Assembly: GCA_001789205.1 (NCBI GenBank)
Contig: MFYT01000101.1
Location: 1-23,978, forward strand
Length of the DNA: 23,978 nt
Reading direction: 5' to 3'
Source: Candidatus Raymondbacteria bacterium RIFOXYA2_FULL_49_16
Lineage (GTDB): Bacteria > Fibrobacterota > OXYB2-FULL-49-7 > XYB2-FULL-49-35
A program made the position numbers and the translations under genes. The first letter of the stretch is position 1, and every line of letters starts with the position of its first letter. Below the pieces are notes generated by a model. The model was given only the letters and a program-made list of their open reading frames with translations. It did not search any database and had not been told where the DNA came from. Shown one piece after another: positions 7,111 through 14,985 of this stretch.

Positions 7111-8883
7111 TTAGGCTACGAACTCGACTGTATTGTAGCCCAGTTTCCTTCCTGTTTCAAGTCCCGCGGTTGTTCCCGCGTCTGCAAGACCCTGAGCGCC
7201 GGTCCCGGCGTAACGGGAAATGCGCATGCTGCCGCGCATACGCCGGCCGCGTTCAGCCAGGTCCCTGCGGAAAAAATTGTTGCCGTCATCGCCGCTTGCC
7301 ACTGTGACTTCGAACCGTTCGACCTTTATGCCGCTCTCTTCGAGCGCGGTCTTAAGCGACTGGACATTATTTTCGACAATATGCTTTACGTTCTCGTTTT
7401 CGACCTGCATGCGCGCAAACACGATGTTGCGTTCAATGTCGAGGCTTATCCGGACCTGGCCCAGGTGTTCCGGCTTCAGCTGGATGTTTATTTCCGAGCC
7501 ATTCGCGCCTTTGAAGAGCTGGAAGCGGGAGATGATCTGTCCGACAATATCTTTTTCATGGGTGTTGGCCGTGGCCGCATTATAATTGGCGCGCGCGGCG
7601 AGGATCTCAGCGGGTGCTGACTGCTGGGGTTCGGTCCTGGGCGCTGTAACCGCATTGGCAATTGCTTCCTTTAGCGCGGCGAGGTCTTTGATGAAGGGGT
7701 TTTTTTCTTCGCTGGTTTCCTGCTTGGTCTCGGGTTCCTGTTTCAGCAGGTCAGCCGCGGTTTCCTGCGGCGTTGCAACGGCTTGCTTCTTTTCAGCAAC
7801 CGCGGGTGATGCGCGCTCTTCGGTCTGTTCAGGCGCCACGTGTGTGTCTGTTTTTTCGTGCTTGCCAGCAGTCTCTTTTATCAAGTTTTTCGCCTGTACG
7901 GCGGTTAGCACAGCCTCAATGATTTCAGGCTTTTCCTGCTTGGCAGTTTCCTGAGTATCGGACGTTTCTTCCGCTGTGGGGGCCGGGTTGTCCGCAATCG
8001 TGGTTTTTTCTTCCGTATCCTGTTCCTGGACCAGGGGGACTTCTGTTTCAGGCTGCGGCTTTTGCGTGCCGGACTGCATGGCCTTAGCTTTGTCTGTGTT
8101 TGTTTCGTCACTGGTTTCAACAACCGCGGCCGAGGTCTGTGGTATAGAAACAGCTGACTCTTGCGTCTGTTCACCGGGTGCGTCTGTTTCTGGTTTCTGA
8201 TCGCTTGTTTGCGCGGACGCATCAGCCGCGGGCGTGTCCTGAATGGAGGAAGCGATAGGGATTGCGCCTGTTTCCTCACCTTTTGAATTTTCAACCACAA
8301 AATCCTTAAGATCAACCAGATTTTTGAGTTCGGTCAGTGTTTCCTTGAGTCCGGTGAGCAGCGCGGCCATGGATTCCACGGACACGTCAGTGTTGTTACC
8401 AAGGAGTTCTGAAATGCGTCCAGCCAGGTCGTCGTTGGCCATTGGCTGTTGCGTTTCACCGGAATTTATTTTTTCAAGAAAGTTTTTAAGCAGCGCCAGG
8501 AGTTGCTTTGCCACGCCAGGCTCTGCCAGGGTTTCCGCGGACACGGTGATGCCCAGCTTTTCAAGCATTTTTTTCACTGATTCGGCTGTTTCGTCTATTT
8601 TCTGGTCGATTTTCGTGGTACCAGCAATGCTTTTTCCCAGTACTTGGGCTGCTTGCGTTGAAGCCTTGTTCTCGTTCGCCACCGCTACCTTGGGATCTTG
8701 GCTGTTGTTGCTCTCAATGTTTTTTCGAAGCGTTACGCTAAAATCGTTTGCCACAGGCTGGTCAATGGCTGTTGATTCAGCCGGTCCCTGGTTTCGCGCT
8801 TCAAGCCCTTCGGACCGCCTTGGCCATTTTGCAACAGGCAGTGAATCGAAGAGCTTATCTATTGATATGGTGCATTTGTTCAT
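7111..8883 (-). CDS. fliK: Flagellar hook-length control protein FliK
   Basis: Molecular ruler that stops hook growth and switches export specificity. The C-terminal Flg_hook domain is at about residues 446-528, with the diagnostic INIQLKPEHLGQVRISLDIE and later ENVQSLKTALEESGIKVERF patterns. The middle (about 190-420) is long, low-complexity and rich in Glu, Thr, Ala, Gln and Lys, with few hydrophobic residues, as expected for a disordered ruler. The start (ATG at 8883, MNKCTISIDKL) has only a weak ribosome binding site and follows the flbB-like stop by 11 bp, so coupling is likely. At 590 aa it is longer than Salmonella FliK (405 aa), which may go with the long hook protein. The last 60 residues after the domain are basic and divergent. 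Confidence 0.93.
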   Translation of the reverse strand: MNKCTISIDKLFDSLPVAKWPRRSEGLEARNQGPAESTAIDQPVANDFSVTLRKNIESNNSQDPKVAVANENKASTQAAQVLGKSIAGTTKIDQKIDETAESVKKMLEKLGITVSAETLAEPGVAKQLLALLKNFLEKINSGETQQPMANDDLAGRISELLGNNTDVSVESMAALLTGLKETLTELKNLVDLKDFVVENSKGEETGAIPIASSIQDTPAADASAQTSDQKPETDAPGEQTQESAVSIPQTSAAVVETSDETNTDKAKAMQSGTQKPQPETEVPLVQEQDTEEKTTIADNPAPTAEETSDTQETAKQEKPEIIEAVLTAVQAKNLIKETAGKHEKTDTHVAPEQTEERASPAVAEKKQAVATPQETAADLLKQEPETKQETSEEKNPFIKDLAALKEAIANAVTAPRTEPQQSAPAEILAARANYNAATANTHEKDIVGQIISRFQLFKGANGSEINIQLKPEHLGQVRISLDIERNIVFARMQVENENVKHIVENNVQSLKTALEESGIKVERFEVTVASGDDGNNFFRRDLAERGRRMRGSMRISRYAGTGAQGLADAGTTAGLETGRKLGYNTVEFVA

Positions 8884-8894
8884 ATGTATAGTCT

Positions 8895-9482
8895 CTATTT
8901 TCCTGTTGTGCTTGCCATCATTTTGCTGATGGCGCCTGTCCGTTCCTTTGAAATTGAGCCCATGGCCGCCATAAGTTTGGCCTTTGCCCGGTCGTCGCCC
9001 ATTTTCCTCATTATCTGGACAATAAGTTCGTTTTTCAGGGTAAAAAGAATGGGCGCCGCCTCTTCTGAACGCATGGAACCGTAGATTGAGGAGAGTTGTT
9101 TGATCCTGCGGTCCTCAAGCTCCTTGCTTTGGGTCACCAGTTCCTCGAGGCGCAGACGGGTCTTGTTCAGGTCTTCGGTTTGGATGCTTATCTCTTTTTT
9201 CAGCTTGGTGAGCCGCTCTTCGTCTTCCGCTATTTTGCGTTCTTTTTCAGCAATCTCAGCGCGTTGCAGTTCAAAGGCCTTGAACGCTTTAGTATGTACT
9301 ACCGCGAGCGATTCCTGGTATGCGGAATATTCTATGGTTTTTACGGTTTCTTCCTTTGGTTTCTTAGGTGTCCAGCCATATGAAAAGCTGAGGAATCCGG
9401 TCGCGTACATGGCGATCAACAATACTATGGGGAAGAGGCCTGTTGCCACTGCCGCGATTATGATGATATCTTTTAATTTCAT
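8895..9482 (-). CDS. FlbB/MotE-like flagellar protein
   Basis: Membrane-anchored coiled-coil protein in the position flbB holds in spirochaete flagellar operons (upstream of fliK and flgD). One membrane span is at about 6-28 (IIIIAAVATGLFPIVLLIAMY), followed by a long charged coiled coil (about 60-128). The C-terminal domain (about 130-176, IYGSMRSEEAAPILFTLKNE then LIVQIMRKM) has the repeating pattern of MotE/MgtE-N domains. In known cases FlbB forms a periplasmic collar and MotE is a chaperone for the stator protein MotB. The function here is inferred from domain layout and synteny. The AAGG ribosome binding site lies in a small hairpin (9485-9502). It is the first well-supported gene of the operon. 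Confidence 0.8.
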   Translation of the reverse strand: MKLKDIIIIAAVATGLFPIVLLIAMYATGFLSFSYGWTPKKPKEETVKTIEYSAYQESLAVVHTKAFKAFELQRAEIAEKERKIAEDEERLTKLKKEISIQTEDLNKTRLRLEELVTQSKELEDRRIKQLSSIYGSMRSEEAAPILFTLKNELIVQIMRKMGDDRAKAKLMAAMGSISKERTGAISKMMASTTGK

Positions 9483-9484
9483 AT

Positions 9485-9502
9485 CAAAACCTTAAAGTTT
9501 TG
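9485..9502 (-). promoter_or_regulatory. Hairpin enclosing the flbB-like ribosome binding site
   Basis: CAAAAC (9485-9490) and GTTTTG (9497-9502) form a perfect 6-bp stem in the minus-strand mRNA. Most of the AAGG ribosome binding site is in the loop and its last G is in the stem. It ends 2 nt before the ATG. It could modestly tune initiation of the first operon gene; the stem is AU-rich and weak. Confidence 0.4.
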
Positions 9503-9737
9503 TTTTATGTTTTGGGCCATCAAGCCCATTCTCAAAAGATGATGATATGCAATCAACATGCCTTTTTTTAAAAGACCCTTTTTGATGGTTTTAATCATTT
9601 GCTTATCAAGAGGTTACTGGTGCGGCAAGAGTGCTAATAAAACGCTTAGAATATGAAGGAGTATGGAAAAATTTTCCCTTAATTTGCCGCCTAAACGTTT
9701 GAAATTTTGGAAGATAAAGCGGAATTTGAACTCAAAC

Positions 9738-9860
9738 CTAATTGCTGGCTTTATGGAACCGATGCAGTAAAATAACGGCAAAAATCAGGACAAGAAAAAA
9801 GGCAAGGCCTTTAACATTCTCAAAAAATACCGTTGAGTAGTTATTAATCAGGAAATTCAT
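9738..9860 (-). CDS. Possible 40-aa single-span membrane protein
   Basis: A complete small ORF (ATG at 9860, TAG at 9738) upstream of the flbB-like gene on the same strand. The predicted peptide starts MNFLINNYSTVFFENVKG and has one hydrophobic segment (about residues 18-32, GLAFFLVLIFAVILL), then a basic tail (HRFHKASN), which suggests an N-out/C-in membrane miniprotein. The ribosome binding site is weak (AGAGA about 8 nt upstream). AT-rich DNA produces such hydrophobic ORFs by chance, so support rests on position, complete start/stop and the positive-inside tail. I do not recognise a family. Confidence 0.35.
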   Translation of the reverse strand: MNFLINNYSTVFFENVKGLAFFLVLIFAVILLHRFHKASN

Positions 9861-9908
9861 AGGTCTCTAATCAATTGTCGGTAAAACAGATAAAAACTTT
9901 ATAAAATT

Positions 9909-9936
9909 TAAAGATATTTTTTCCATATTCCGATAA
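9909..9936 (+). promoter_or_regulatory. Sigma-28 (FliA)-like promoter
   Basis: TAAAGATA (9909-9916) followed after 12 bp by TCCGATAA (9929-9936). The enterobacterial sigma-28 consensus is TAAAGTTT, an 11-bp spacer, then GCCGATAA, so seven of eight -10 positions and six of eight -35 positions match, with one extra spacer base. It ends 41 bp before the ATG of the plus-strand gene at 9978, a normal leader length. This suggests late-flagellar control of that gene. The spacer length and lack of a second example are the main doubts. Confidence 0.5.
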
Positions 9937-9977
9937 CTAATATAAAAGGATTAAGCGTTTAAAGAAAGGGGCGTTTT

Positions 9978-10769
9978 ATGAAAAGTCAACCCTTCTTAAG
10001 TCTACGCGAACATAAGGTCCAGGATACCTTCAACGAGCTTCTTACTATCCTGATCCGCGGGCGCATGGATTCAGGCTTCAGGAGCAATTCGTTCGAATTC
10101 GACGAAGACGTCAACATGTATCTTGCCCAGCTGTTGTACAACCATCTTGATCCTGCGTATCTTGCTGAAAAAGGCCGGTACGTGCATTTATACGAATCTG
10201 ATCTTATTGCGCTCCAGGAAGGGGACCTCGATTTCCGGAAACGGTACAATCTGTATAAATATACGGCAGACCACATCCTGTTTACCCTGGGGATCATGGG
10301 TAATATTCACAGGAAGAGCAAGATGGCAAACAACGCATTCCGTCTTAGCAATGACGTGTATGAGGGCAGGGCGCGCGCCTATTATATGTATGCCGCGTCC
10401 TATATCCAGAAACTCAGAGGTAAAAACAGCGGCGTCGCCGAGACCCTGGTGAAGATCGCTGACAATTTTCTGATATACCAGGACGTTCTTGCCACCATCA
10501 GGGGAAAATACCTCAATATTGTGGAGAAATTCTCTGACGGCGAATGGTTCCATTTTGTGTACAAGAACGTCATTCATCGCGAAGGCATTGATTCAGAGGT
10601 CTATGTGAAACTCATGGACGAGTTTCTTCTGCATCTTTCAGCGTGGAAAAAGAGCCATGATCAGAGGGACAAGGACCTGCTCAGGATATTGGGCGCTGAA
10701 CTAAAACGCCTGAATCCGGCTTTTTCCTGCAATATAGAGCCGGTCCTGTCCATGCAGAATGCCGCGTAA
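9978..10769 (+). CDS. Unrecognised 263-aa protein, possibly flagellar-regulon
   Basis: I do not recognise this family. The protein is soluble by appearance: no signal peptide or membrane span, and mainly helical. It has many Tyr/Asp/Arg residues (for example RYNLYKYTADHILFTLGIMG and EGRARAYYMYAASYIQKLRG) and a strongly charged C-terminal third. Three short cysteine-free helical blocks suggest an all-alpha fold. A good AAAGGGG ribosome binding site lies 6 nt before the ATG, and a sigma-28-like promoter sits at 9909-9936. It is divergent from the flagellar operon and convergent with the esterase gene, only 14 bp away, with no terminator seen between. A motility or chemotaxis-related cytoplasmic role is an inference from promoter and place alone. 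Confidence 0.85.
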   Translation: MKSQPFLSLREHKVQDTFNELLTILIRGRMDSGFRSNSFEFDEDVNMYLAQLLYNHLDPAYLAEKGRYVHLYESDLIALQEGDLDFRKRYNLYKYTADHILFTLGIMGNIHRKSKMANNAFRLSNDVYEGRARAYYMYAASYIQKLRGKNSGVAETLVKIADNFLIYQDVLATIRGKYLNIVEKFSDGEWFHFVYKNVIHREGIDSEVYVKLMDEFLLHLSAWKKSHDQRDKDLLRILGAELKRLNPAFSCNIEPVLSMQNAA

Positions 10770-10783
10770 AGGCAAAGCCAGGG

Positions 10784-11746
10784 TCATAACCCGCGCATGA
10801 ACCTGAATCTCCGGTCGTCAAAACCGGGAAGGTCTTCGTGGCCAAAATCAGGATACATGACAAGTGATTTTTTGCCCCTGATTTTGTTGTATGCCGCGAA
10901 CTGGGTTGACGGCGGGCAGATCTTGTCCATAAAACCAATTGCCATCATGATTTCAGCCTTGATCCGCGCGGCCAGGTGCTGCACGTCAATGTAGCCAAGC
11001 TGCGTAAAGACCTCTTTTTCCCGTTCATGGGTGGGGTCGAACCTGCGGAACCAGTCTTTCAGCTCCTCGTAGGCGGCTGCCGCAAGGTCCATTTCCCAGA
11101 CGCGCTGGTAGTCGCACAGAAAGGGAAATGCGGGAGCGGCCTTTTTTATCCGTGGTTCGAGCGCCGCGCACGCGAGCGTGAGTCCGCCGCCCTGGCTGCC
11201 GCCCATGGCGCCGACCCGTTTGGGATCAACACCGGGCATTTTCATGACAAGGCCGGCCAATTGGGCGGCATCGAGGAATATCTGGCGAAAGGTCATGTTT
11301 TCGGGTTTGTCACCAAGCCCGCGCACAATATGTCCACGCAGTGTCCATCCCTTGACTCCGCCTGTGTCGTCGGAAAGGCCTCCCTGGCCCCTGCAATCAA
11401 GAGCAACGACCGTGAATCCCGCGGCAACCCAGGCCAGTTTGTCAAACCAGTCCCCTGAACTTCCGGAATAACCGTGGAATATGACAATGGCGGGCCCTGG
11501 TTTCAGGATTGTTTTTGGCCGGAGCAGTTTCGCGTGCACACGCGCATTGCCCACGCCCGTGAAATACATATTATAGCAGTCAGCATAGGGCGCCTCGAAC
11601 GCGGCTTTTTTCAATTCGACCCTGGGATTGACCGCCCGCATCTCAGAAAGGCCCTTGTTCCAGAATGCGTCAAAGTCCTTTGGCCTGGGGTTGATTCCTT
11701 TATAGGTCTTCAGTTTTTTCAGGGGAAAATCAAAAGTGAGAGGCAT
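10784..11746 (-). CDS. CE7 family acetyl xylan esterase / cephalosporin C deacetylase
   Basis: Alpha/beta hydrolase of carbohydrate esterase family 7, which removes acetyl groups from xylo- and other oligosaccharides in the cytoplasm. Motifs seen: N-terminal family start (PLKKLKTYKGINPRPKDFDAFW), oxyanion-region HGYSG with Tyr93, the CE7 RGQ motif at 119-121, nucleophile elbow GGSQGG with Ser184, acid Asp274 (FMDKICPPST) and the terminal GHE with His303. The triad is therefore complete. Length 320 aa is normal and there is no signal peptide. A clear AGGAG precedes the ATG. With the nearby beta-mannosidase this suggests degradation of acetylated plant hemicellulose fragments after import; the real substrate is not known from sequence. 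Confidence 0.93.
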   Translation of the reverse strand: MPLTFDFPLKKLKTYKGINPRPKDFDAFWNKGLSEMRAVNPRVELKKAAFEAPYADCYNMYFTGVGNARVHAKLLRPKTILKPGPAIVIFHGYSGSSGDWFDKLAWVAAGFTVVALDCRGQGGLSDDTGGVKGWTLRGHIVRGLGDKPENMTFRQIFLDAAQLAGLVMKMPGVDPKRVGAMGGSQGGGLTLACAALEPRIKKAAPAFPFLCDYQRVWEMDLAAAAYEELKDWFRRFDPTHEREKEVFTQLGYIDVQHLAARIKAEIMMAIGFMDKICPPSTQFAAYNKIRGKKSLVMYPDFGHEDLPGFDDRRFRFMRGL

Positions 11747-11853
11747 GGGAGGCTCCTGGGTTTAAGAGTGATAGGCGCGAGGCACGAGACCTGTGACCCG
11801 AAGCATGCCGGAAAACAGTCTCGTTCTTCAGACCTCGGCCCTCATTCCTGACA

Positions 11854-12381
11854 TTAGACATAGTACTTACTTGTTCCTTTTATGCTGACCATCTCGCCAA
11901 AATACATTCTGTGATAATCCTTTTTCGGATACATGGCATGGGCTTTTTTGGTCAGAAAACGCCGCGGTGCAAGATCGTCAAAGTACATTTTCCTGCATTC
12001 AACGATCAGCTCAGCTTCAGCATAGCCTGGCGCGCCGATCTTTGATGACGCCAGGGGCGTAAGGCCGGATGCGGCGATTTTGTCAATGTCCCTGCCTGAT
12101 TTTGATCCGCACAGGGAAAGGGCCTTCCTGTATTTTACGGGAAACGAGCACAGGGTAAAGGTATCGTATTTTTCCATGAACGTGTATGTATGGCGTACCG
12201 GGCGGACAAGGACCATTGCCATGGGCATGCCCCAGATGACGCCAAAAGCGCCCCAGCCAACGGTCATCATGTTGTAGGCGTCTTTACTGAAATCTCCCGC
12301 GGTAAGCAGGAGCCAGTCTTTTTCCCATTGCTTTGACACGGACACAATAAAATCGTTCGGCGCTATTTTTTTTAGTTTCAT
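11854..12381 (-). CDS. Flavin reductase-like (FMN-binding) domain protein
   Basis: A 175-aa protein of the flavin reductase-like split-barrel family (Pfam Flavin_Reduct type), which binds FMN and usually serves as an NAD(P)H:flavin oxidoreductase or a diflavin electron carrier. Recognisable stretches are LLTAGDFSKDAYNMMTVGWG (residues about 25-45, the flavin-binding opening), the VLVRPVRHTYTFMEKYDTFT strand-loop, and the SFPVKYRKALSLCGSKSGRDIDK segment. It has no signal peptide or membrane span. An AAAGGAG ribosome binding site precedes the ATG. It lies 107 bp upstream of the esterase gene on the same strand and is divergent from the beta-mannosidase. Its link to sugar metabolism is not clear; it may simply be a neighbour. 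Confidence 0.85.
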   Translation of the reverse strand: MKLKKIAPNDFIVSVSKQWEKDWLLLTAGDFSKDAYNMMTVGWGAFGVIWGMPMAMVLVRPVRHTYTFMEKYDTFTLCSFPVKYRKALSLCGSKSGRDIDKIAASGLTPLASSKIGAPGYAEAELIVECRKMYFDDLAPRRFLTKKAHAMYPKKDYHRMYFGEMVSIKGTSKYYV

Positions 12382-12496
12382 GCCAGCTCCTTTATGACAT
12401 AAAATAACATTTTCAGCGCCATCGTCTCAATGCTTCACGCCTGCCATGGCCAACAATTATATTTAGTCCGGTTTCGTCATCAACAAGGAGGCGCAT

Positions 12497-14962
12497 GTGG
12501 GTGTTCTACGAGGTCTGTTGGATGGTGTCTGGCGGGTCCGCGATACGAAAACTTCACAGTTCTTTGAGGCGCGGGTGCCGGGATGCGTGCACCTGGACCT
12601 GCTGCGGAACAAGAAAATTCCTGACCCCTTTTTCGGCGCCAACGAATTGGACCTTGGATGGATAGAGGAAAAGGACTGGGAATACAGCCGTTCCTTTGCC
12701 CTGCCAGCCCATATTCTGGAACAGGAACATATCGAACTTGTTGCTGAAGGCCTTGATACTGTTGCCGTTGTTTTTCTCAATAACCATCTGGTGGGCCGCA
12801 TTGCAACCATGTTCGCGGGGTTCAGATTTGCCATAAAAAAGTTTCTCAGGCCAGGACGGAACGATATACGCATTGTCTTTGAAAGCCCCCTGAAATACAT
12901 ACGAAAGACCGGCGCCACTCCCAATTTCAGGGACACGTCCGAAGTCATGGCAGGCCGCGCCGCCATCCGCAAGGAACAGTGTTCTTTTGGATGGGACTGG
13001 GGCCCGCGCTTGGCCACGTCAGGCATCTATAAATCCCTTAGTATCGAAGCCTGGTCAACCAACCGTATCGCCTCGGTCCTTCTGCGCCAGTCTCACCGCA
13101 GGGGCCGGGTGTCGCTTTCCATAGCGCCCGCGTGCGCGAAAAAGCTTTCCGCGCGCCAGCGCTTTTACACTCGTATTCTGTTCAATGGCGCAGTGGTGGC
13201 TGAAGGTGCGTCCAAAGTCCTCACCATCAAGGACCCCAACCTGTGGTGGCCAAATGGCCTGGGCGCGCATCCGCTCTATACCGTGGAGGTGTCGCTCTAC
13301 GATGGCCACAGGATAATTGACCTGTGGGAGAAAAAAATAGGTCTGCGTACCGTGGTGTTTGACCGGCGCAAAGACGCATGGGGCGAAAGCTGCCAATTTG
13401 TGGTGAATGGCAAGCCGGTCTTTATGAAAGGCGCGAACTGGATCCCCGCGCACAGCTTTGTGAGCGCGGTGACCCGGGAAATGTATGATGGGCTTCTTGA
13501 TTCCGCTGTCCACGCGCACATGAACATGCTGCGCGTATGGGGCGGCGGCATCTATGAAATGGACGATTTCTACGATCTGTGCGACCAGAAGGGCCTTCTT
13601 GTCTGGCAAGATTTTATGTTCGCTTGTTTCCAGTATCCCGGTAATAAACGCTACCTGTCCCTTGTGGCAAAGGAGATTTCCTTTCAGACACAGCGGTTGC
13701 GCCACCACGCCTGCCTCGCGCTCTGGTGCGGCAACAACGAGATCGAGGCGATCGCCGTGGACAGAAAGGTCGTCTTCGACAAAAAGGCGTATAGCGACCT
13801 GTTTTACCGCCTGCTTCCGCCCATTGTCAGGAGGCACAGCCCCGATACGGACTACTGGCCCTCGTCACCCCACAATCCAAAAGGGTATATGCACCTCCAA
13901 GAAGAGGGGTCTGGCGACTGTCATTTTTGGGACGTGTGGCACAAACGCTATCCCGTGAGCGCCTACGAGGAGACGCGGTTCCGTTTCTATTCCGAATTTG
14001 GCATGCAGTCGTATCCTTCGCCCGCGACAGCGGCCGCGTTTGCCGCTCCCGGCGATCTCAATATTTTCCGCACGGTCATGGAAAATCACCAGAAAAACGG
14101 GGCTGGCAACATGATCATCTTCGACTATATGTCAAAGTTGTATCCCTTTCCCAAGGACTATGCCTCGCTTTCGTATATGTCGCAGCTGAACCAGGCGCAC
14201 TGCATGCGCGTGGCTGTGGAGCATTTCAGGCGTTCCATGCCCCGTACCATGGGAGCGCTCTACTGGCAGCTCAATGACTGCTGGCCAGTGGCTTCGTGGT
14301 CAAGTATCGAGTTTGACGGGACGTGGAAGGCGCTCCACTATGCTGCCCGCAGGTTTTTTGCGCCGGTGCTGGTGTCTGCGCGGCTTGTAGGGGAGGAAAA
14401 GACCGGGCGCAATAATTTCAGGATCAACACAATTTCGGGAGTAGAACTCTATACCGTGTCCGACAATCCCGAGCCACTCAAGGCCAGCCTGGGGTGGATG
14501 CTGTATCATCTTGACGGCAGGGTGCTTTTACGCGGCGCCATGCCGCTCACGCTTTCCTATGGAAAATCACTTCTGAGAAAGAAACTGGATTTTTCAACCC
14601 TGATCGGAACATTCGGCAGGGAACATATGTATCTCAGGTATTATATCAAAAAAAGCGATACAATATTGTCTCAGGGAACCGCGCTTTTTGCCGCGCCCCG
14701 GTTTATCGATCTCAAGAAGGAAAAGATGCGCGTTTTTGCCAGGAAATCAGGTGAATGCGCGTTTACGCTGACGCTCAACGCGAAACACTACCAGCACATG
14801 GCCGCGTTTACGGTCAATGGGTCGCGGTTTCAGGCGACAGACAACTATTTCGACCTCTACCCCAACGAGCCGCGGACTGTCGAGGTAAGAACAGGCAGGG
14901 CAATGGGTTTGGACGAGTTCAGGCATTGCCTGAAGGTGTGGTCCCTGGCTGACGCGTATTGA
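12497..14962 (+). CDS. Beta-mannosidase, glycoside hydrolase family 2
   Basis: Exo-acting enzyme releasing mannose from the non-reducing end of beta-1,4-manno-oligosaccharides. The GTG start is chosen because AAGGAGG (12485-12491) lies 5 nt upstream and the overlapping ATG at 12495 is out of frame. Domain order is classic GH2: N-terminal sugar-binding jelly roll (about 5-185, with GWDWGPRL at 165-172), Ig-like domain (about 190-290), TIM barrel (about 300-640), then C-terminal Ig-like domains. Catalytic residues are visible: acid/base Glu415 in CGNNE and nucleophile Glu500 in YSEFGMQSYPS. Length 821 aa is normal. No signal peptide, so cytoplasmic. Together with the CE7 esterase it fits use of acetylated mannan oligosaccharides. 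Confidence 0.95.
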   Translation: MGVLRGLLDGVWRVRDTKTSQFFEARVPGCVHLDLLRNKKIPDPFFGANELDLGWIEEKDWEYSRSFALPAHILEQEHIELVAEGLDTVAVVFLNNHLVGRIATMFAGFRFAIKKFLRPGRNDIRIVFESPLKYIRKTGATPNFRDTSEVMAGRAAIRKEQCSFGWDWGPRLATSGIYKSLSIEAWSTNRIASVLLRQSHRRGRVSLSIAPACAKKLSARQRFYTRILFNGAVVAEGASKVLTIKDPNLWWPNGLGAHPLYTVEVSLYDGHRIIDLWEKKIGLRTVVFDRRKDAWGESCQFVVNGKPVFMKGANWIPAHSFVSAVTREMYDGLLDSAVHAHMNMLRVWGGGIYEMDDFYDLCDQKGLLVWQDFMFACFQYPGNKRYLSLVAKEISFQTQRLRHHACLALWCGNNEIEAIAVDRKVVFDKKAYSDLFYRLLPPIVRRHSPDTDYWPSSPHNPKGYMHLQEEGSGDCHFWDVWHKRYPVSAYEETRFRFYSEFGMQSYPSPATAAAFAAPGDLNIFRTVMENHQKNGAGNMIIFDYMSKLYPFPKDYASLSYMSQLNQAHCMRVAVEHFRRSMPRTMGALYWQLNDCWPVASWSSIEFDGTWKALHYAARRFFAPVLVSARLVGEEKTGRNNFRINTISGVELYTVSDNPEPLKASLGWMLYHLDGRVLLRGAMPLTLSYGKSLLRKKLDFSTLIGTFGREHMYLRYYIKKSDTILSQGTALFAAPRFIDLKKEKMRVFARKSGECAFTLTLNAKHYQHMAAFTVNGSRFQATDNYFDLYPNEPRTVEVRTGRAMGLDEFRHCLKVWSLADAY

Positions 14963-14985
14963 CGGGCGTACGGTCCGCGTATTGT

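Larger units (their letters stand above)
9483..9977. other. Divergent intergenic region of the flagellar operon
   Basis: This 495-bp AT-rich stretch separates the minus-strand flagellar operon from a plus-strand gene. It holds a short minus-strand ORF (9738-9860), a sigma-28-like promoter facing right (9909-9936), a hairpin over the flbB-like ribosome binding site (9485-9502) and a 5-bp hairpin (TGGGC 9513-9517 with GCCCA 9524-9528). I found no convincing sigma-70 or sigma-54 promoter for the flagellar operon itself; its promoter could lie here in a form I do not recognise. Confidence 0.6.

Noticed and set aside
9615-9640. Possible sigma-54 promoter (TGGTGC...GTGC) upstream of the flagellar operon
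   Set aside because: The GG and GC elements are two bases too far apart and the strand is wrong for the flagellar genes.
9781-9815. Hairpin plus T-run on the minus strand resembling a terminator or attenuator
   Set aside because: The stem is only 6 bp with a 3-nt loop and lies inside the possible 40-aa ORF; there is no upstream minus-strand gene to terminate.
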